Assembly: GCA_009746045.1 (NCBI GenBank)
Contig: RPFO01000082.1
Coordinates: 1,070,677 to 1,134,676, forward strand
From: Mesostigma viride
Lineage: Eukaryota > Streptophyta > Mesostigmatophyceae > Mesostigmatales > Mesostigmataceae
Length of the DNA: 64,000 bases
Direction of reading: 5' to 3'
The translations under genes were made by a program, and so were the position numbers. This document shows positions 20,765-31,900 of the stretch, in pieces. Within the stretch, counting starts at the first letter, position 1. The number at the start of each line of letters is the position of its first letter. The notes under the pieces were generated by a model. The model searched no databases. It was not told the origin of the DNA and was given only the letters and a program-made list of their open reading frames with translations.

Positions 20765-21500
20765 TAGGGCTACCCCATTAATTTTATTTTTTTTTTTTAT
20801 TTTTTTATTTTTTTTTTTTTTACTCCGTTGGGAGTACATGTAGCACATGTCCCTGAGAAGGGGCATATGGCTTTTAATACATTCTGGGCTACTTCCTGCA
20901 AGAGTAGGGATGTACAAACTACACCTGCTCTAGGTGCACCAAGGGCACCTGCACCGGTGCCATGATCTCGATCTCAGAGCGCAAGGGGGCCTGGCATGGG
21001 GTGCATGGAAGATCATCATGGCTATACAAAAGCTAGGGCCGCATGGCCCTTCTCATCAGAGAGTGACTCTCTGCATAGGCATCTGGAGCTTGGCTAAGTT
21101 CATGCGCATGCAGCATCCATGGGGAGTCCCATTATAGGCATGGCTAGGCTAAATTCTTAAGGCATCACCCGTTAGTTAGTTAATTAGGAACATAACTCCG
21201 TTGGGAGTAATTAATTAACTAATTTAAGCACGTGGCTGCGTCACGTGGGTGCCAGTACAGAGTAAAGGAACCTTCAACCCTATATACACAGCGAGAAGGA
21301 GGAAGGGCACCCTAGCTTCTCTCACTGCCGCAAGTGGGCAGGCCACAGAGCGCTCTCTCCACAGCATGGTGCATCATGCTGGGGCGCAACACTGTGGGTG
21401 CAATACAACCCCTGGGAGTAAATGTAGCACATATCCCATGCAGAGAAGGGGCATATGGCAGAGAAGGGGTCAAAGACTATGACCGAGCCATTATGCTCCG
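20765..21500 (-). mobile_element. Nested LINE 3'-tail fragments
   Basis: Minus-strand 3' UTR remnants of the LINE family are recognisable by TGCTACAT followed by ACTCCCAACGGAGT and then an A/T tail: one at 20765-20860 with a long T-rich (minus-strand A-rich) tail, one near 21186-21240, and one near 21405-21450. Between them lie pieces of other repeats, including GGCATATGGCTTTTAATACA, shared with 27565. No coding sequence is preserved. Confidence 0.55.
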
Positions 21501-21603
21501 TCAAGTCCGATGTTTTTTGCAACGTCACCCACATCTGTTCGGTGCTGCCCCTTGGCACAAGCTCTACAAACAGGTCGTGGACCGGCTGGATCGCATAGTA
21601 TCT

Positions 21604-22173
21604 CCGCACATCTGAACCCTGTGATGCCAGATCTCCTTTGCGGCCGTTCCGAGCTTGGCACTGGATTCGTTGTCCACATCGTCGCGTCGCTGCCGCAACA
21701 CGATGTTTTCTGGCATCCGCGGGCTTTTGGTTCCCGCCGCACATTTGAAAGTGCTGTCCTCCGGCTTTTTGCCTTTGCACCGTGTGCAGTTCTTGGACGT
21801 TTGGAATCATGGCATGGCTAACGTGATGACTGACTAGCTAGACCTTTTCAGTGGTTTTCCATTTGCGGGTATTTCCTCGTAAATGGTGGGAGAGCGATCG
21901 CAGCAATGGTGCTCACCACTAGACACTCCCGGCCAGTTAGGCTAGAAACACACGCCCTGATCAAGCATGCTGTTTCCGGCCCCACCGTCTAGGTCATCTA
22001 GTCGCTCCACACGTAAGCCAGCCATAATTTCAATGCACAAGGATACACATTTCCATCACCATTCATCTTCATCATCCTGAACGACTCGAAAACGCGGAAA
22101 AGATAACGGCAGGCTCGAGCTACCATGGTCCGGATTCTCCCGATTTCTGGCCTGCGCTGGTTGTCTCTTTGAT
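21604..22173 (-). mobile_element. Repeat X, copy A
   Basis: A 570-bp repeat, followed directly by an almost identical second copy. Read on the minus strand it starts ATCAAAGAGACAACCAGCG. Other copies lie at 22178, 41566, 44465, 49815 and 50772, and a fragment lies at 38751. On the minus strand a short open piece near its end encodes a [16 protein letters not shown] zinc-ribbon-like motif. This may be a decayed transposase or a captured gene. The class is unknown; possibilities are a non-autonomous DNA transposon or a Helitron-like element. Confidence 0.75.
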
Positions 22174-22177
22174 ATGG

Positions 22178-22751
22178 CCGCACATCTGAACCCTGTGATG
22201 CCAGATCTCCTTTGCGGCCGTTCCGAGCTTGGCACTGGATTCGTTGCATGTCCACATCGTCGCGTCGCTGCCGCAACACGATGTTTTCTGGCATCCGCGG
22301 GCTTTTGGTTCCCGCCGCACATTTGAAAGTGCTGTCCTCCGGCTTTTTGCCTTTGCACCGTGTGCAGTTCTTGGACGTTTGGAATCATGGCATGGCTAAC
22401 GTGATGACTGACTAGCTAGACCTTTTCAGTGGTTTTCCATTTGCGGGTATTTCCTCGTAAATGGTGGGAGAGCGATCGCAGCAATGGTGCTCACCACTAG
22501 ACACTCCCGGCCAGTTAGGCTAGAAACACACGCCCTGATCAAGCATGCTGTTTCCGGCCCCACCGTCTAGGTCATCTAGTCGCTCCACACGTAAGCCAGC
22601 CATAATTTCAATGCACAAGGATACACATTTCCATCACCATTCATCTTCATCATCCTGAACGACTCGAAAACGCGGAAAAGATAACGGCAGGCTCGAGCTA
22701 CCATGGTCCGGATTCTCCCGATTTCTGGCCTGCGCTGGTTGTCTCTTTGAT
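22178..22751 (-). mobile_element. Repeat X, copy B (tandem with copy A)
   Basis: Differs from copy A essentially only by four extra bases (GCAT) near 22247, so the pair is a very recent 574-bp tandem duplication. Its terminal motif is split from its right flank by the full-length LINE, whose 10-bp target duplication TCTCTTTGAT comes from the X terminus. Confidence 0.85.
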
Positions 22752-22879
22752 TAAAAAAAAAAATTAAATTATAACATGCCTCCGTGGGGAGGTCATGTAG
22801 CACATATTTCATGATGGATGGGGTGGAGGAAGCCGCGTGATCGAACTATCCTAACTCTATCTAGAAAATCCTAACTGCA

Positions 22880-25800
22880 CTACTCATCAAAACGCCTCCT
22901 CCGCTTGGGGGGAGGTGGCTTGCCCACAGGGTCGGGCGTGTGTGCCTTGACAATCTTCTTCCACCGCTCCTTGTCCTGCATGGCAGTCCAAAGACGGGAG
23001 AGAGAGTGGATGCGGTGCTCAAACTGGGCTGGGACCACGAGGTCGTCCAGCAGCATCTGAACGTAGTTGGTGACAGGTTTCCCTACCCTTTTGGGAATGT
23101 CCTTGGGGCCAGGCCAGGTCAGAATGTGCCGCCCTGGCTGTCCAAGCCGCTGGGGGCCGGCCAGACCAAGGGTGGTGTCGACCTGGCTGGTGCGTGCAAG
23201 GTGTCCTACAAATGCTATCCTACGCTGTCTAATCTCGTCCGAAACACGAGGCATGCCATGATACAAAGACTCTGATGACGGACGCTCGGAAAAACCTACA
23301 TTAAGGACCTGCCGGAGCATCCTGTAAACTGTGCCGTCGAGCCGAGCTGCCAGTTTGGGGGGAGGGTCCACGCCTCGGCGCCATACGTGAGCACCGTGAG
23401 GACGAGGACCTTGAAGAGCATGCGCTTGCGGTGCCCGTTAGGCCCTTCGAGCGCCAGTAGGTGTGAGCGAACGGAGCTTGGCCCAGGCAAGGCCGATGCG
23501 GGTGTCCACATCGTCGGCGGTGTCAGGAAGCCAGCTCCCCAACAGCTTGAAGCGGTCGCGGAACGGGACCTCCGTCCCGTCGAGCAGGCGCGGCAGCGGT
23601 GGTTTACTGGAGGCCTATCACCATCGCCTCAGTTTTGACACTAATCTCCAACCCCACCGCCCGCGCCTCCAGGCCCAGGCAGTCCAGCCAGGTCTGAATG
23701 TGCTCGGGGCGCTCGATGAGGGTGGTATCATCCGCATAAATCAGGTCGGCAAGGCGGTAACCAGGTCTAACCCCGCCGTGCTCTTTCACGTTAAGGATGT
23801 CCAAGCCTGGCTCGAACCCCTTAAGAGCAGTAAAGCGCGCACGTGCCCGGCGCATGACGTGATCCACGACAATAATGAACAGGTATGGGGACAGGACACA
23901 ACCTTGCCACACCCCGTGGTGAAGGGGGAATGGTGGAGTGGTGCCCTCCGCAGTCCGCACTACTGCCTGTGAGCCCTCATACAGTCGGCGAATGGCAGCA
24001 ATAAACGCAGGTGGTACCCGATCCAGAGCTAGGATGGCCCAAAGAGCCTCCCAGAGAACCGTGTCAAAGGCCTTGATATAGTCAACAAAAATGAAGACCA
24101 GCGGCAAACTGTCAGGGGGAAGTCGACGCACCTCCTCCATCAACCGGCGCGCGACAAACACAGCCATGACAGTGTTACGACCACGACGGAAACCCATCTG
24201 AGACTCACCCAGGTGTGGGTCCAGCGCGGCGCGGAGCCTGTGCAGCATCATGCGCATGAAGACCTTCAGCGCGGCGCTCTGGAGGCAGACACCCCGGTAG
24301 TTACCGGGGTCAGCAGCAGAGCCCTTCTTGTACAGCATGACGCGGATGGCCGTCTGCCACTCAGCAGGCGGAGGCTCGTCAGAGAGCAGGACACGGTTGC
24401 AGAACGCCAGCAGAAGATCCCTAACCGCCAGATCAGGGGTCTTCAGCAGCTCAGCAGAAAGGTGGTCGGCACCGACCGCCGCATCGTACCGCAGGCGAGC
24501 AAGGGCGCCGTCCAATTCCTCCAAAGTGAAGGGGTGGACGACGTCGTTGGTGGCAAGGCAGCCCTCCTTCAAGGCGGGGACTTGGTAGTCCGCGGCCGAG
24601 GAGGGGGGCGCTGGCGGCGGCGGGGGTCCGGCGACCCCGAGGCGGGCGGCCGTCTCGGGGTGAAGCGGCGGGGGGGGGCGCGAGCCCCACCGGTCAAGGA
24701 AACATTGTGGGCCAACCAGCGGTCAAGGCTTACCGGCGCCGTGCCGTCCCCCGTGTGCTCCACCGGGGTGCGCTGCCGCCGGCCGCCGAGCCGGTCGAGG
24801 TGGTACCACATGTCCTTGCCCTGGTTGCGAGCCTGGCAGGCCTTGGCATCCGCGATGCACTGGGCCGCCTCCGCGTCCTGAGCGTGCTCGTAGGCCTCCA
24901 CAAGGGCGGCCTTGAGCAATGGTTTCTGCAGCGGGTCCCGGTTACGCTTGAGGCGGTGCCGGGCGGCCAAGACCTTGGGGTCCTGGCGGTAGAGCGGGCC
25001 GGGGCGGCGGCGGGGCATGACCGGCAGGTGCCGGGCCGCCAGCAACGGGGCACGGGCCGCAAAGCCCGCAAAAATGGCTGCGTTGGGGGCACCTTGTCCA
25101 GCTCGTCGACGTCCGCCCGGGCGTCCAGTGCCGACAGGTACTTCCGTCGGCACCAGTTCCGCTCGTGCTCGGCGTCCGTCCAGTCCTCAGGATCTCCCTT
25201 GACCGGACGTAGAGCAGACCAGTCAGGGCGGACCACTGGGGCGCGGCGCGCGGGGACGTGGAACCGGAGCCGAAGGGTCGCGCGCACCAACCGGTGGTCA
25301 GAGCACACCGTGGGCGTGTCAAACACTCGGGTGTCCAGAACCGAGGTGCACCTGGGCTGCCGTACCACCACGTAGTCCAGACAGGCCTGACGGCCGTTAG
25401 GGCCACGAAAAGTGACCAAGTCCTGTGAGGGACGTTGGAAGTGGCAGTTGACAGCAACCATCCCGCTATCCCGCAAAAAGGCAGAAAACAGGGGAGTGTT
25501 GTCGTTAGCATTAGTGTCAGCAGGCGCAAAGCGACTGCCAGCAGTGCCCACGGGGAGCGTGGCATTGGCGTCGAGCAGCATAACCAAAAAGTGGCGGGCC
25601 GGGGTGACCCTCTCAAGGTCATGCAAGATTCGAAGAACTCCTCACGGGCCGAATCAGGTAGACCACTGTGGGGTGCGTAGCCCACCCCCACCGTGAGGTG
25701 GTGTTTAGACCGCCCCTCGACAGAGGTGAAATGTGCTACCATAAGGCGTGGGGTTAGAAACTTAAGCGTGCTGAGGCTAGCAACTGCCAGCGGCGAACAC

Positions 25801-26342
25801 AAAAGACCAACACCACCTTGGCCAGACGTACCGCTGCCAGCGAAGTAAAACCGCCAGCCACCCGCCAAGCGAGCAGTGCTCACCAGGCCAAGTGGCACCG
25901 TGCGGCGGTGTTCCTGGACGCCTAATATAGATACACGATGCTCAATGCAAAATGCGACTAGCTCCTCGATCCGGCAGCTATGGTCGTCATCTAGCAATGT
26001 GCGGGTGTTAAAAGTGGCAAGGGCCAAGGATGCCTGCTGGCCCACCAGGGGAGAACGACGATGGGTGATGGGGGTGGGTGCGGCGGGGAATGGAGGTGGG
26101 GGTGGAACGGAGGGGGGAAGGGAAGCGGTGGAAATAGTGCTTTTCATCGCATTTATTTTGTCCTGCAGGCGTAGGATGCGAGCCTGCCGCCTGCTCTGGG
26201 TATTCGGGGATGCTTGCGCAACGCAGAGGCGTAGGAAATCTAGCATGCGTTGGGTGTTGCTAATCTTGCTGCTGAGAGCTGTCGTTCTAGCCCGAGATAC
26301 CGGCACCACCATGTGTCTCAGTCGACTGTTAGGTCGATGCAT
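22880..26342 (-). pseudogene. LINE ORF2: APE endonuclease and reverse transcriptase, frame-shifted
   Basis: Starts at ATG 26342. The endonuclease shows LATFNTRTL, LGVQEHR, VGYAPHSG, LLDANATL and SDHRLV. RT (about 24.57-23.60 kb) shows FIFVDYIKAFDTV (motif A), GVWQGCVLSPYLF (motif B) and IYADDTTL (catalytic YADD). The C-terminal domain has [13 protein letters not shown]. Coding moves between frames near 25.62, 25.1, 24.57 and 23.6 kb, and again near 23.4 kb, so this copy cannot make a full protein. The stop is at 22880. Confidence 0.9.
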
Positions 26343-26416
26343 GGTAGTGGAACGGGACTGTTTAGAGGCTGTCCCCGAAGCCTGTTAGCCGCGAGCCGAC
26401 GAGGAAGGTTGTCTAC

Positions 26417-27424
26417 CTACTGTCTACCAACAGAGGCAGCACCCTTCTGGCTAGACACCTGACGAGACTCCGCTCCGGGGGTGTTAATCGGAACACCTGT
26501 GATCCTCTGCCCATCAAAGAATGCTGCAAAGGAGCCATCCTGAAGCAGACGCAACTTAATGCGCTTACCCTTGGTCTCGAGCTTCTTGGTCGCCTGGACG
26601 ATGGTGCTGTTCCACACCACGCTCCTCGCCTTCAGTTGAGCCGGTGTGTAGTCCTCGTCGAGGCTGAAGTCGGTAGGCTGGAGCAGACGACGTGCTCCCA
26701 GCACGAGGCGTTTGTCGTGCATGGAGGCCATGGTGACGACGACCAGGCCCAGAGGGCCTGGCAGCCGAATGGCACGTTCAATGGCAACACGGTTCTGGAG
26801 CTGCAGCTTCCCCAGAAACGCTGGGCCGCGCAGCTCCTCGGCAAGTGAGTGTGCTGTCTCCTGTGCTGCCGTGCCTTTCTGGAATCCTTTGATTACCATA
26901 TTGCGTTGGCGTTGCTGCACTGCATTCTGGGTGACCGCAGCGGTAGCTGCAGACTTGGCCGCCTGCTGAACGATGGTGGTCAGCTGCTTGCCGGTGACAT
27001 CGGCAAACGTGGTAGTTTTGGCAGGGGCTGCCATGGCTTTCTTCAGCTCCAGCATCGTCTCCTTCAGGACCTTAATGTCGCCCTGCACGGTCGTAAAAGA
27101 CTGTGCGAGGTCCTGCAGCGGCACGGTAAGATCGGCCGCGGGGGCTGGCCTGGCGATGGGTGTCGCCGGCAGCTGGACAAGTTCAGGGCAGCACGAAATA
27201 AGACAGGCAAGACGGCAATCTTTGGGATCCCACTTAGGATAATCATCCGAAGCAGCCTCCATAACCTGGCCGGTGCGAGGGTGGCGAATCTCGGCGTCGT
27301 GTTCGTTGCGGAGCCTCAGCACGTTTAGCACGTCGGTGTCGCTGAAGCCGAAGAGGGCACGGATGTCGTCCAGGCTCAAACGTGTGTCTGGCATGTAGAA
27401 TGAGGAGGAAATGGAGTCCGGCAA
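26417..27424 (-). CDS. LINE ORF1 protein
   Basis: An open frame to a stop at 26417, ~330 residues. The first in-frame ATG is near 27394 (MPDTRLSLDDIRALFG), and the frame is open upstream of it to the element's 5' end without another ATG, so the true start may be lost. The middle contains a heptad-like segment (LQDLAQSFTTVQGDIKVLKE), consistent with the trimerising coiled coil of ORF1 proteins. A basic, RNA-binding-like C-terminal half follows (LVLGARRLLQPTDFSLDEDY). It is separated from ORF2 by about 75 bp. Confidence 0.7.
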   Translation of the reverse strand: MPDSISSSFYMPDTRLSLDDIRALFGFSDTDVLNVLRLRNEHDAEIRHPRTGQVMEAASDDYPKWDPKDCRLACLISCCPELVQLPATPIARPAPAADLTVPLQDLAQSFTTVQGDIKVLKETMLELKKAMAAPAKTTTFADVTGKQLTTIVQQAAKSAATAAVTQNAVQQRQRNMVIKGFQKGTAAQETAHSLAEELRGPAFLGKLQLQNRVAIERAIRLPGPLGLVVVTMASMHDKRLVLGARRLLQPTDFSLDEDYTPAQLKARSVVWNSTIVQATKKLETKGKRIKLRLLQDGSFAAFFDGQRITGVPINTPGAESRQVSSQKGAASVGRQ

Positions 27425-27564
27425 GGAGGTTTCTTCCGTTATCGGAGTTGCTTCCGAAGTCGCTGCCGAAATCTTGGTGCGCTTGTTAGCGGCTTTCTTG
27501 GCGGCGGCATTTTCGCTGGCGATTTTGTTTGCAGCAAGTTTGTCATCGATAGACTCTCTTTGAT

Positions 27565-27690
27565 ATGGCTTTTAATACACTCTAAGCTACTTCCTGCAAG
27601 GGTGGGAATGTAAACGACACTTAAGCAATTGCTCGAGGTGCACCACCTGGGGCACCTGCACCCGGGCCAGAGTCTCAAGCAGCACCCAAC
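27565..27690. repeat. Dispersed repeat with GGCTTTTAATACA
   Basis: ATGGCTTTTAATACACTCTAAGC and the following ~100 bp (ACTTCCTGCAAG, GGTGCACC, GGGCACCTGCACC) match 20866-20965. It is the original right flank of X copy B before the LINE inserted. Confidence 0.6.
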
Positions 27691-27701
27691 TAAGGGGAGC
27701 C

Positions 27702-27905
27702 GCCCCTGTGGGCAAGCCCCCTCCCCCCAAGCGGAAGTGGCGCTTTGCTGAGTAGAATAAGTAGGGTTTTCTAGATTAGATTAGCTTAGAGTTAGATTAG
27801 TTCGGTTTCGCGGCTTTGCCCCCCCCTCCATCCATCCACGGGAATATGTGCTACATGATCTCCCAACGGAGTCATGTTCTAATTTAATTTAATTTAATTT
27901 AATTT
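27702..27905 (+). mobile_element. 5'-truncated LINE 3' end, 11-bp target duplication
   Basis: The last ~17 ORF2 codons (GKPPPPKRKWRFAE-type), 3' UTR and (AATTT)n tail are flanked by TAAGGGGAGCC at 27691-27701 and 27906-27916. Confidence 0.88.
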
Positions 27906-28284
27906 TAAGGGGAGCCTGGACATGTATCATGGGGGGGGGAGATCAGCATGGCTAGATACAAAAGCTAAGGCATGGCGTCTAGCGCTACAGAAACGATCTC
28001 CTGTGGAGTTTGATACTCATGATTTCACCACATTGTACATTTCATTAGCTAGATCTCAACGACTTGACCAGGCCAGCGGTAGTCGTCAGAGAGGAAAGGC
28101 GCGAAGACTGCGGCCGGATCGAAGCCGCACGTGGCTGTCTGTAGCTGAAGACATGCATGGAGGCAGGACTGGTCACGATCGAAAACGGGGCTGACGTACC
28201 GTCGATCTGGTGCATGTAGATGGGATGGATCTCCAGGGCAACTTTAGAGCAGCTCGTAGAGGATGTCCATGGGGGCCGGGCCTA

Positions 28285-28640
28285 GGACTCTCCGTGATTT
28301 GGAAAAAGATGATGGACAAGGCCAAGTGGGTTCAGGTCATAGAGGACAACGACCCGCCTCCAGTGGGGAAGCCGCGTGTTTGCACACGTGGGAAGCATGC
28401 TAGACAAGACCCCTAGGGTCGCGGGCACCATAGATATAGAGTAGGATTGTTTTGTAGATAGATTAATTAGACCGGTAGAATTAATTAGTTAATTAATAAG
28501 ACTCGTGCCCCCGTTAGGGAGTCCGGTAGATTAGACCGGTAGGATTGCATGTACCCATCCATCCATCCATCCATCCATCGGGGTTAATGCTCCGTGACTC
28601 CCCAATGGGAGCACACGTCAACTGCAGGGCGCTTATTGTA
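28285..28640 (+). mobile_element. 3' end of a second, related LINE family
   Basis: The short frame WKKMMDKAKWVQVIEDNDPP resembles the end of the main LINE ORF2. A different 3' UTR follows (AATTAATTAGTTAATTAA, GACTCGTGCCCCCGTTAGGGAG, a CATC microsatellite at about 28556-28580, and GGGGTTAATGCTCCGTGACTCC). The same 3' UTR occurs on the minus strand at 50221-50290. Confidence 0.55.
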
Positions 28641-28963
28641 GATTTTCTTCCATTATGTTAGTTCACTTACGGGCATTGTGACACTGAGCACGCTGCTCTC
28701 CAAATGGTGATAGGATACATTCTCATCTTCCAGTTTGTCAGCTGTCCGGATGGCTCAGGAAATCACCATATGGTTCGAGAGCACATCCCTGCCATTTGTC
28801 AACCAGATTATTGATATCTCTAATAAAAGGTTCCACCATGCCGGCGCCAAAAATCTAATTAAGACCTTAAGTTGGGCCATGCCATCCAAGTGCTAATCTG
28901 ATCAAAATACTGGAAACTCGCTCATCAGCTGACCATGCAAGCTGTCCCTATGACCTGCATGTT

Positions 28964-31900
28964 CTACTCCACCTCCCCAAGGTAATCGTCCACCTCCGCC
29001 GGGGTAAGGACCCTGCACAACAATGACCAAAGCACCATCGGCAAGAAAATCAGCCGCCCACAAAGCAAGGCACCGACACGACTGCTCTTCAGGCCACCTG
29101 CTGGCTGACAAGAGACCATTCATGGATCATAAGCACGACAGGCTTCATAAATGACAGCGGAAAGGCCTTGGCCTGCCTGCTGATGCTCTCCCAGCAGCAT
29201 TTAGACGATTTGTACAACGACCCTGGCTATTCCAGGGCGAAAGCAAAAGGCCTGCGTCAGTGCATCAGCGATACACCGATACTCTCAGTATACATCGTTG
29301 TGCATGTCACTCACTAGCATCCGCCTACTGGCTGACACCCAACACCGGTTCCGATAGACAGCGCACACAAAAGAGCAGCTTGCCTGATGGTAAGGTGTCA
29401 GCACAGGGGCCCACAGCACCGCTTCTGTGGGTCCACGATGCTCCTCCATGTGTGCTACCACACTAGTAAGCGTGCACTCCCCTAACATGCTGCTGTCCAG
29501 AAACCCCAGCTGCCAGCCAGAAACCTGAGCTGCCAGCCAGAAACCCGAGCTGCCAGCGCTGTGAACCACCGGTTACCCCCACAAGAGGAAAAGCAGAGCT
29601 TGGCTGCCTGGCTTGGCTACCCCAGTTGGCTACCCACAATTTTCTGATTTGGCATTCCGCAAAGGTGAAAACCATTTGCGTTCAGTGCCGGTCCGCGGAA
29701 AACGCGATCTGCAAATGAATCCAGGCCGGAATCGAACTGGGGACCTCTCGCACCAATTTTTGCTGACTATAGGACGGACGTCTCCTGATCCTAAGGCATC
29801 GCCAGCTGACACCTACAGCCCAACCGCAAAAGTTCTCCTTTCCGGGGAGTGATGCAAGCCATTCGGATTTTGCACTAGATAAATCATTCGAGATCTGTGT
29901 GTGTAGGAGTACTACACACGTGTCCACTCGAGACTTGTTCAGTCTCGACACGTGAGACGGGCTGAACACGGCTGGAACCTTTAGAAGGGGGCGTAGCCGG
30001 TACTATCGAGATCACCCAAAATGGCTGCGGCTTTGCATGCCCTTGGCTGCAACCAGTACTCAGATGGCTACCCCTTGCAGCCAAGGGCCGGCCAAACCGC
30101 AGCCAATGGGCCGGGCAGTACAGAACTGGGAGCACATCTTATGAGGTGCTCTAGCTGGGTTGATCAAAGGAGGGCCGAGAAAAATGGGAAATGGCCGAGA
30201 AGGGTCAACAAGGGCCGAGAGGGGCCGAGAAGGGTCGACAAGGGCCGAGAGGGGCTGAGAAGGGTCGAACGAGCAGTCACTCAGCAGTCACTCACCGGAA
30301 CTTCTGATCCGCACCGATGATGCCGATCTCGATGTTCTTGCCGGACAGCTGGCCCTCAAAGCTGGAGGGAAAGGGCGGGGTGGGGTGGGGTGGGGTAGGG
30401 GCGGGTGGGGGTCGTGTGATGCGGAAATGATGTGAGTGCGGCGAGGACATAAACATGGCGACAAGCAGTTGCAGTCTGCTGCGCTCCAAAGAAAACACAT
30501 CACATGACACGGTACAGCAGCGAAACCGTCCCATGGCAGCCCGTGCGACACCGCCACTGTCAAAACTGCGGTGCTCACCGACACAATTGTACTAGGTCCG
30601 CAGGGTGGCAGCAGTGGGATGTGAGAGCAAGCCGGATGATCACACAACGCTACTGCACGCTCCCCATCTCCCCCCTTCCCCGTGTGTGACAATGGCTGCG
30701 GGATGTGACCAGCGGGCATGAACGCGCAAACATGCTATCCTGTCGAATCACCCTTTTACTCACCCTTCCTTGAGCGTGAGGATGGCCGTGTGAACTGCAT
30801 CCTCCAGCTCCATCTCACTCGTGTACCTGCAGCCCACATGCCACAAGGACAAGGGGGAATGTATGTGTGTGTGTGTGTAAGGTGGGTGGGTGGGTGGGGA
30901 GGTCAGGAGGGAGATGAAGAACTTCTCCAGAACGTCTGGGAAGCGCAATAGCGAGCCTGACCATACTGCGGGTGGAGCCCAACAAGTTGCGCATAAAAGA
31001 ATTCCTCCCCTCCCATGTCAGACCCATGGACCCATTGGACACGTTCACCTCTTCTCCAAAAAACTACGCCCTGTCCCCTCTCTCCCCTCCCTCCCCCCCC
31101 TCCCCTCCCTCCCCCCCCTCCCCTCCCTCCCTCCCCTCCCTCCCCTCCCTCCCTCCCTCCCCTCCCTCCCCTCCCTCCCTCCCTCCCCTCCCTCCCCTCC
31201 CTCCCCTCCCTCCCCCCTCCCCTCCCTCCCCTCCCTCCCTCCCTCCCCTCCCTCCCTCCCTCCCCTCCCTCCCCTCCCTCCCCTCCCTCCCCTCCCTCCC
31301 CCCCTCCCCTCCCTCCCCTCCCTCCCCTCCCCTCCCTCCCTCCCACCCCTCCCACCCCTCCCTCCCTCCCACCCCTCCCTCCCTCCTCTCCCCTCCCTCA
31401 TTCTCATCACCAAACCCTGGCCAATACCCTGCGCTGCGCTCCAGCGTGCTCACTTCTACTCCAGCAACGTCTTTGCGATGAGCATGGCTCCCACCCACCT
31501 CTTCTCCAAGACTCACCTCTTCTCCAGGAACGTCTTTGCGTTGACCATGTTCTTGCCGATGGCCGACGCCTTCCATGCAAAGTAGGAGCCCGAGGGGTCC
31601 ACCTGCAGGGTGGGAGGAGGGTGATTATCCACCAGAAGAGGGTGGTCACACACCAGGGTGAGAGGCCATTAGTTACCACATGTCAACCATCAGGCACAAC
31701 TGGCTTCGTCTGGTCGTTGAACCACGGGCTTCCACGCCACCACCATTTGCCATCCCCAATACTTGCACCAAATCGACGGCCATACCGGCTTTTAGTCCCA
31801 TAGTCCATAAACGAGACTGGCACACCATGCCACCAACTATGCCAGCGTTATACGGCAACCAGGTATGTACATGGCCAGAATTCCCACAGCGAGTTGCCAC

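Larger units (their letters stand above)
22752..27554 (-). mobile_element. Nearly full-length LINE with ORF1 and ORF2
   Basis: A 4.8-kb non-LTR retrotransposon flanked by the 10-bp target duplication TCTCTTTGAT (22742-22751 and 27555-27564). It ends on the minus strand in TTATAATTTAATTTTTT. It has an ORF1, then ORF2 with an APE endonuclease, RT and a C-terminal domain. ORF2 runs through several reading-frame changes, so this copy is probably inactive. Other copies in the window share its 3' UTR and (AATTT)n tail. The clade is not settled from sequence alone. Confidence 0.92.

Noticed and set aside
21322-21810. 162-codon minus-strand frame across the start of X copy A
   Set aside because: No family recognised, and another frame of the same X segment carries the more protein-like CTRCKGKK motif; treated as repeat X content.
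30890-31803. Pro/Ser/Leu-rich and Gly/Arg/Glu-rich proteins
   Set aside because: Produced by the CCCT-rich tract in intron 7 of PSMA2; the flanks hold proteasome exons.
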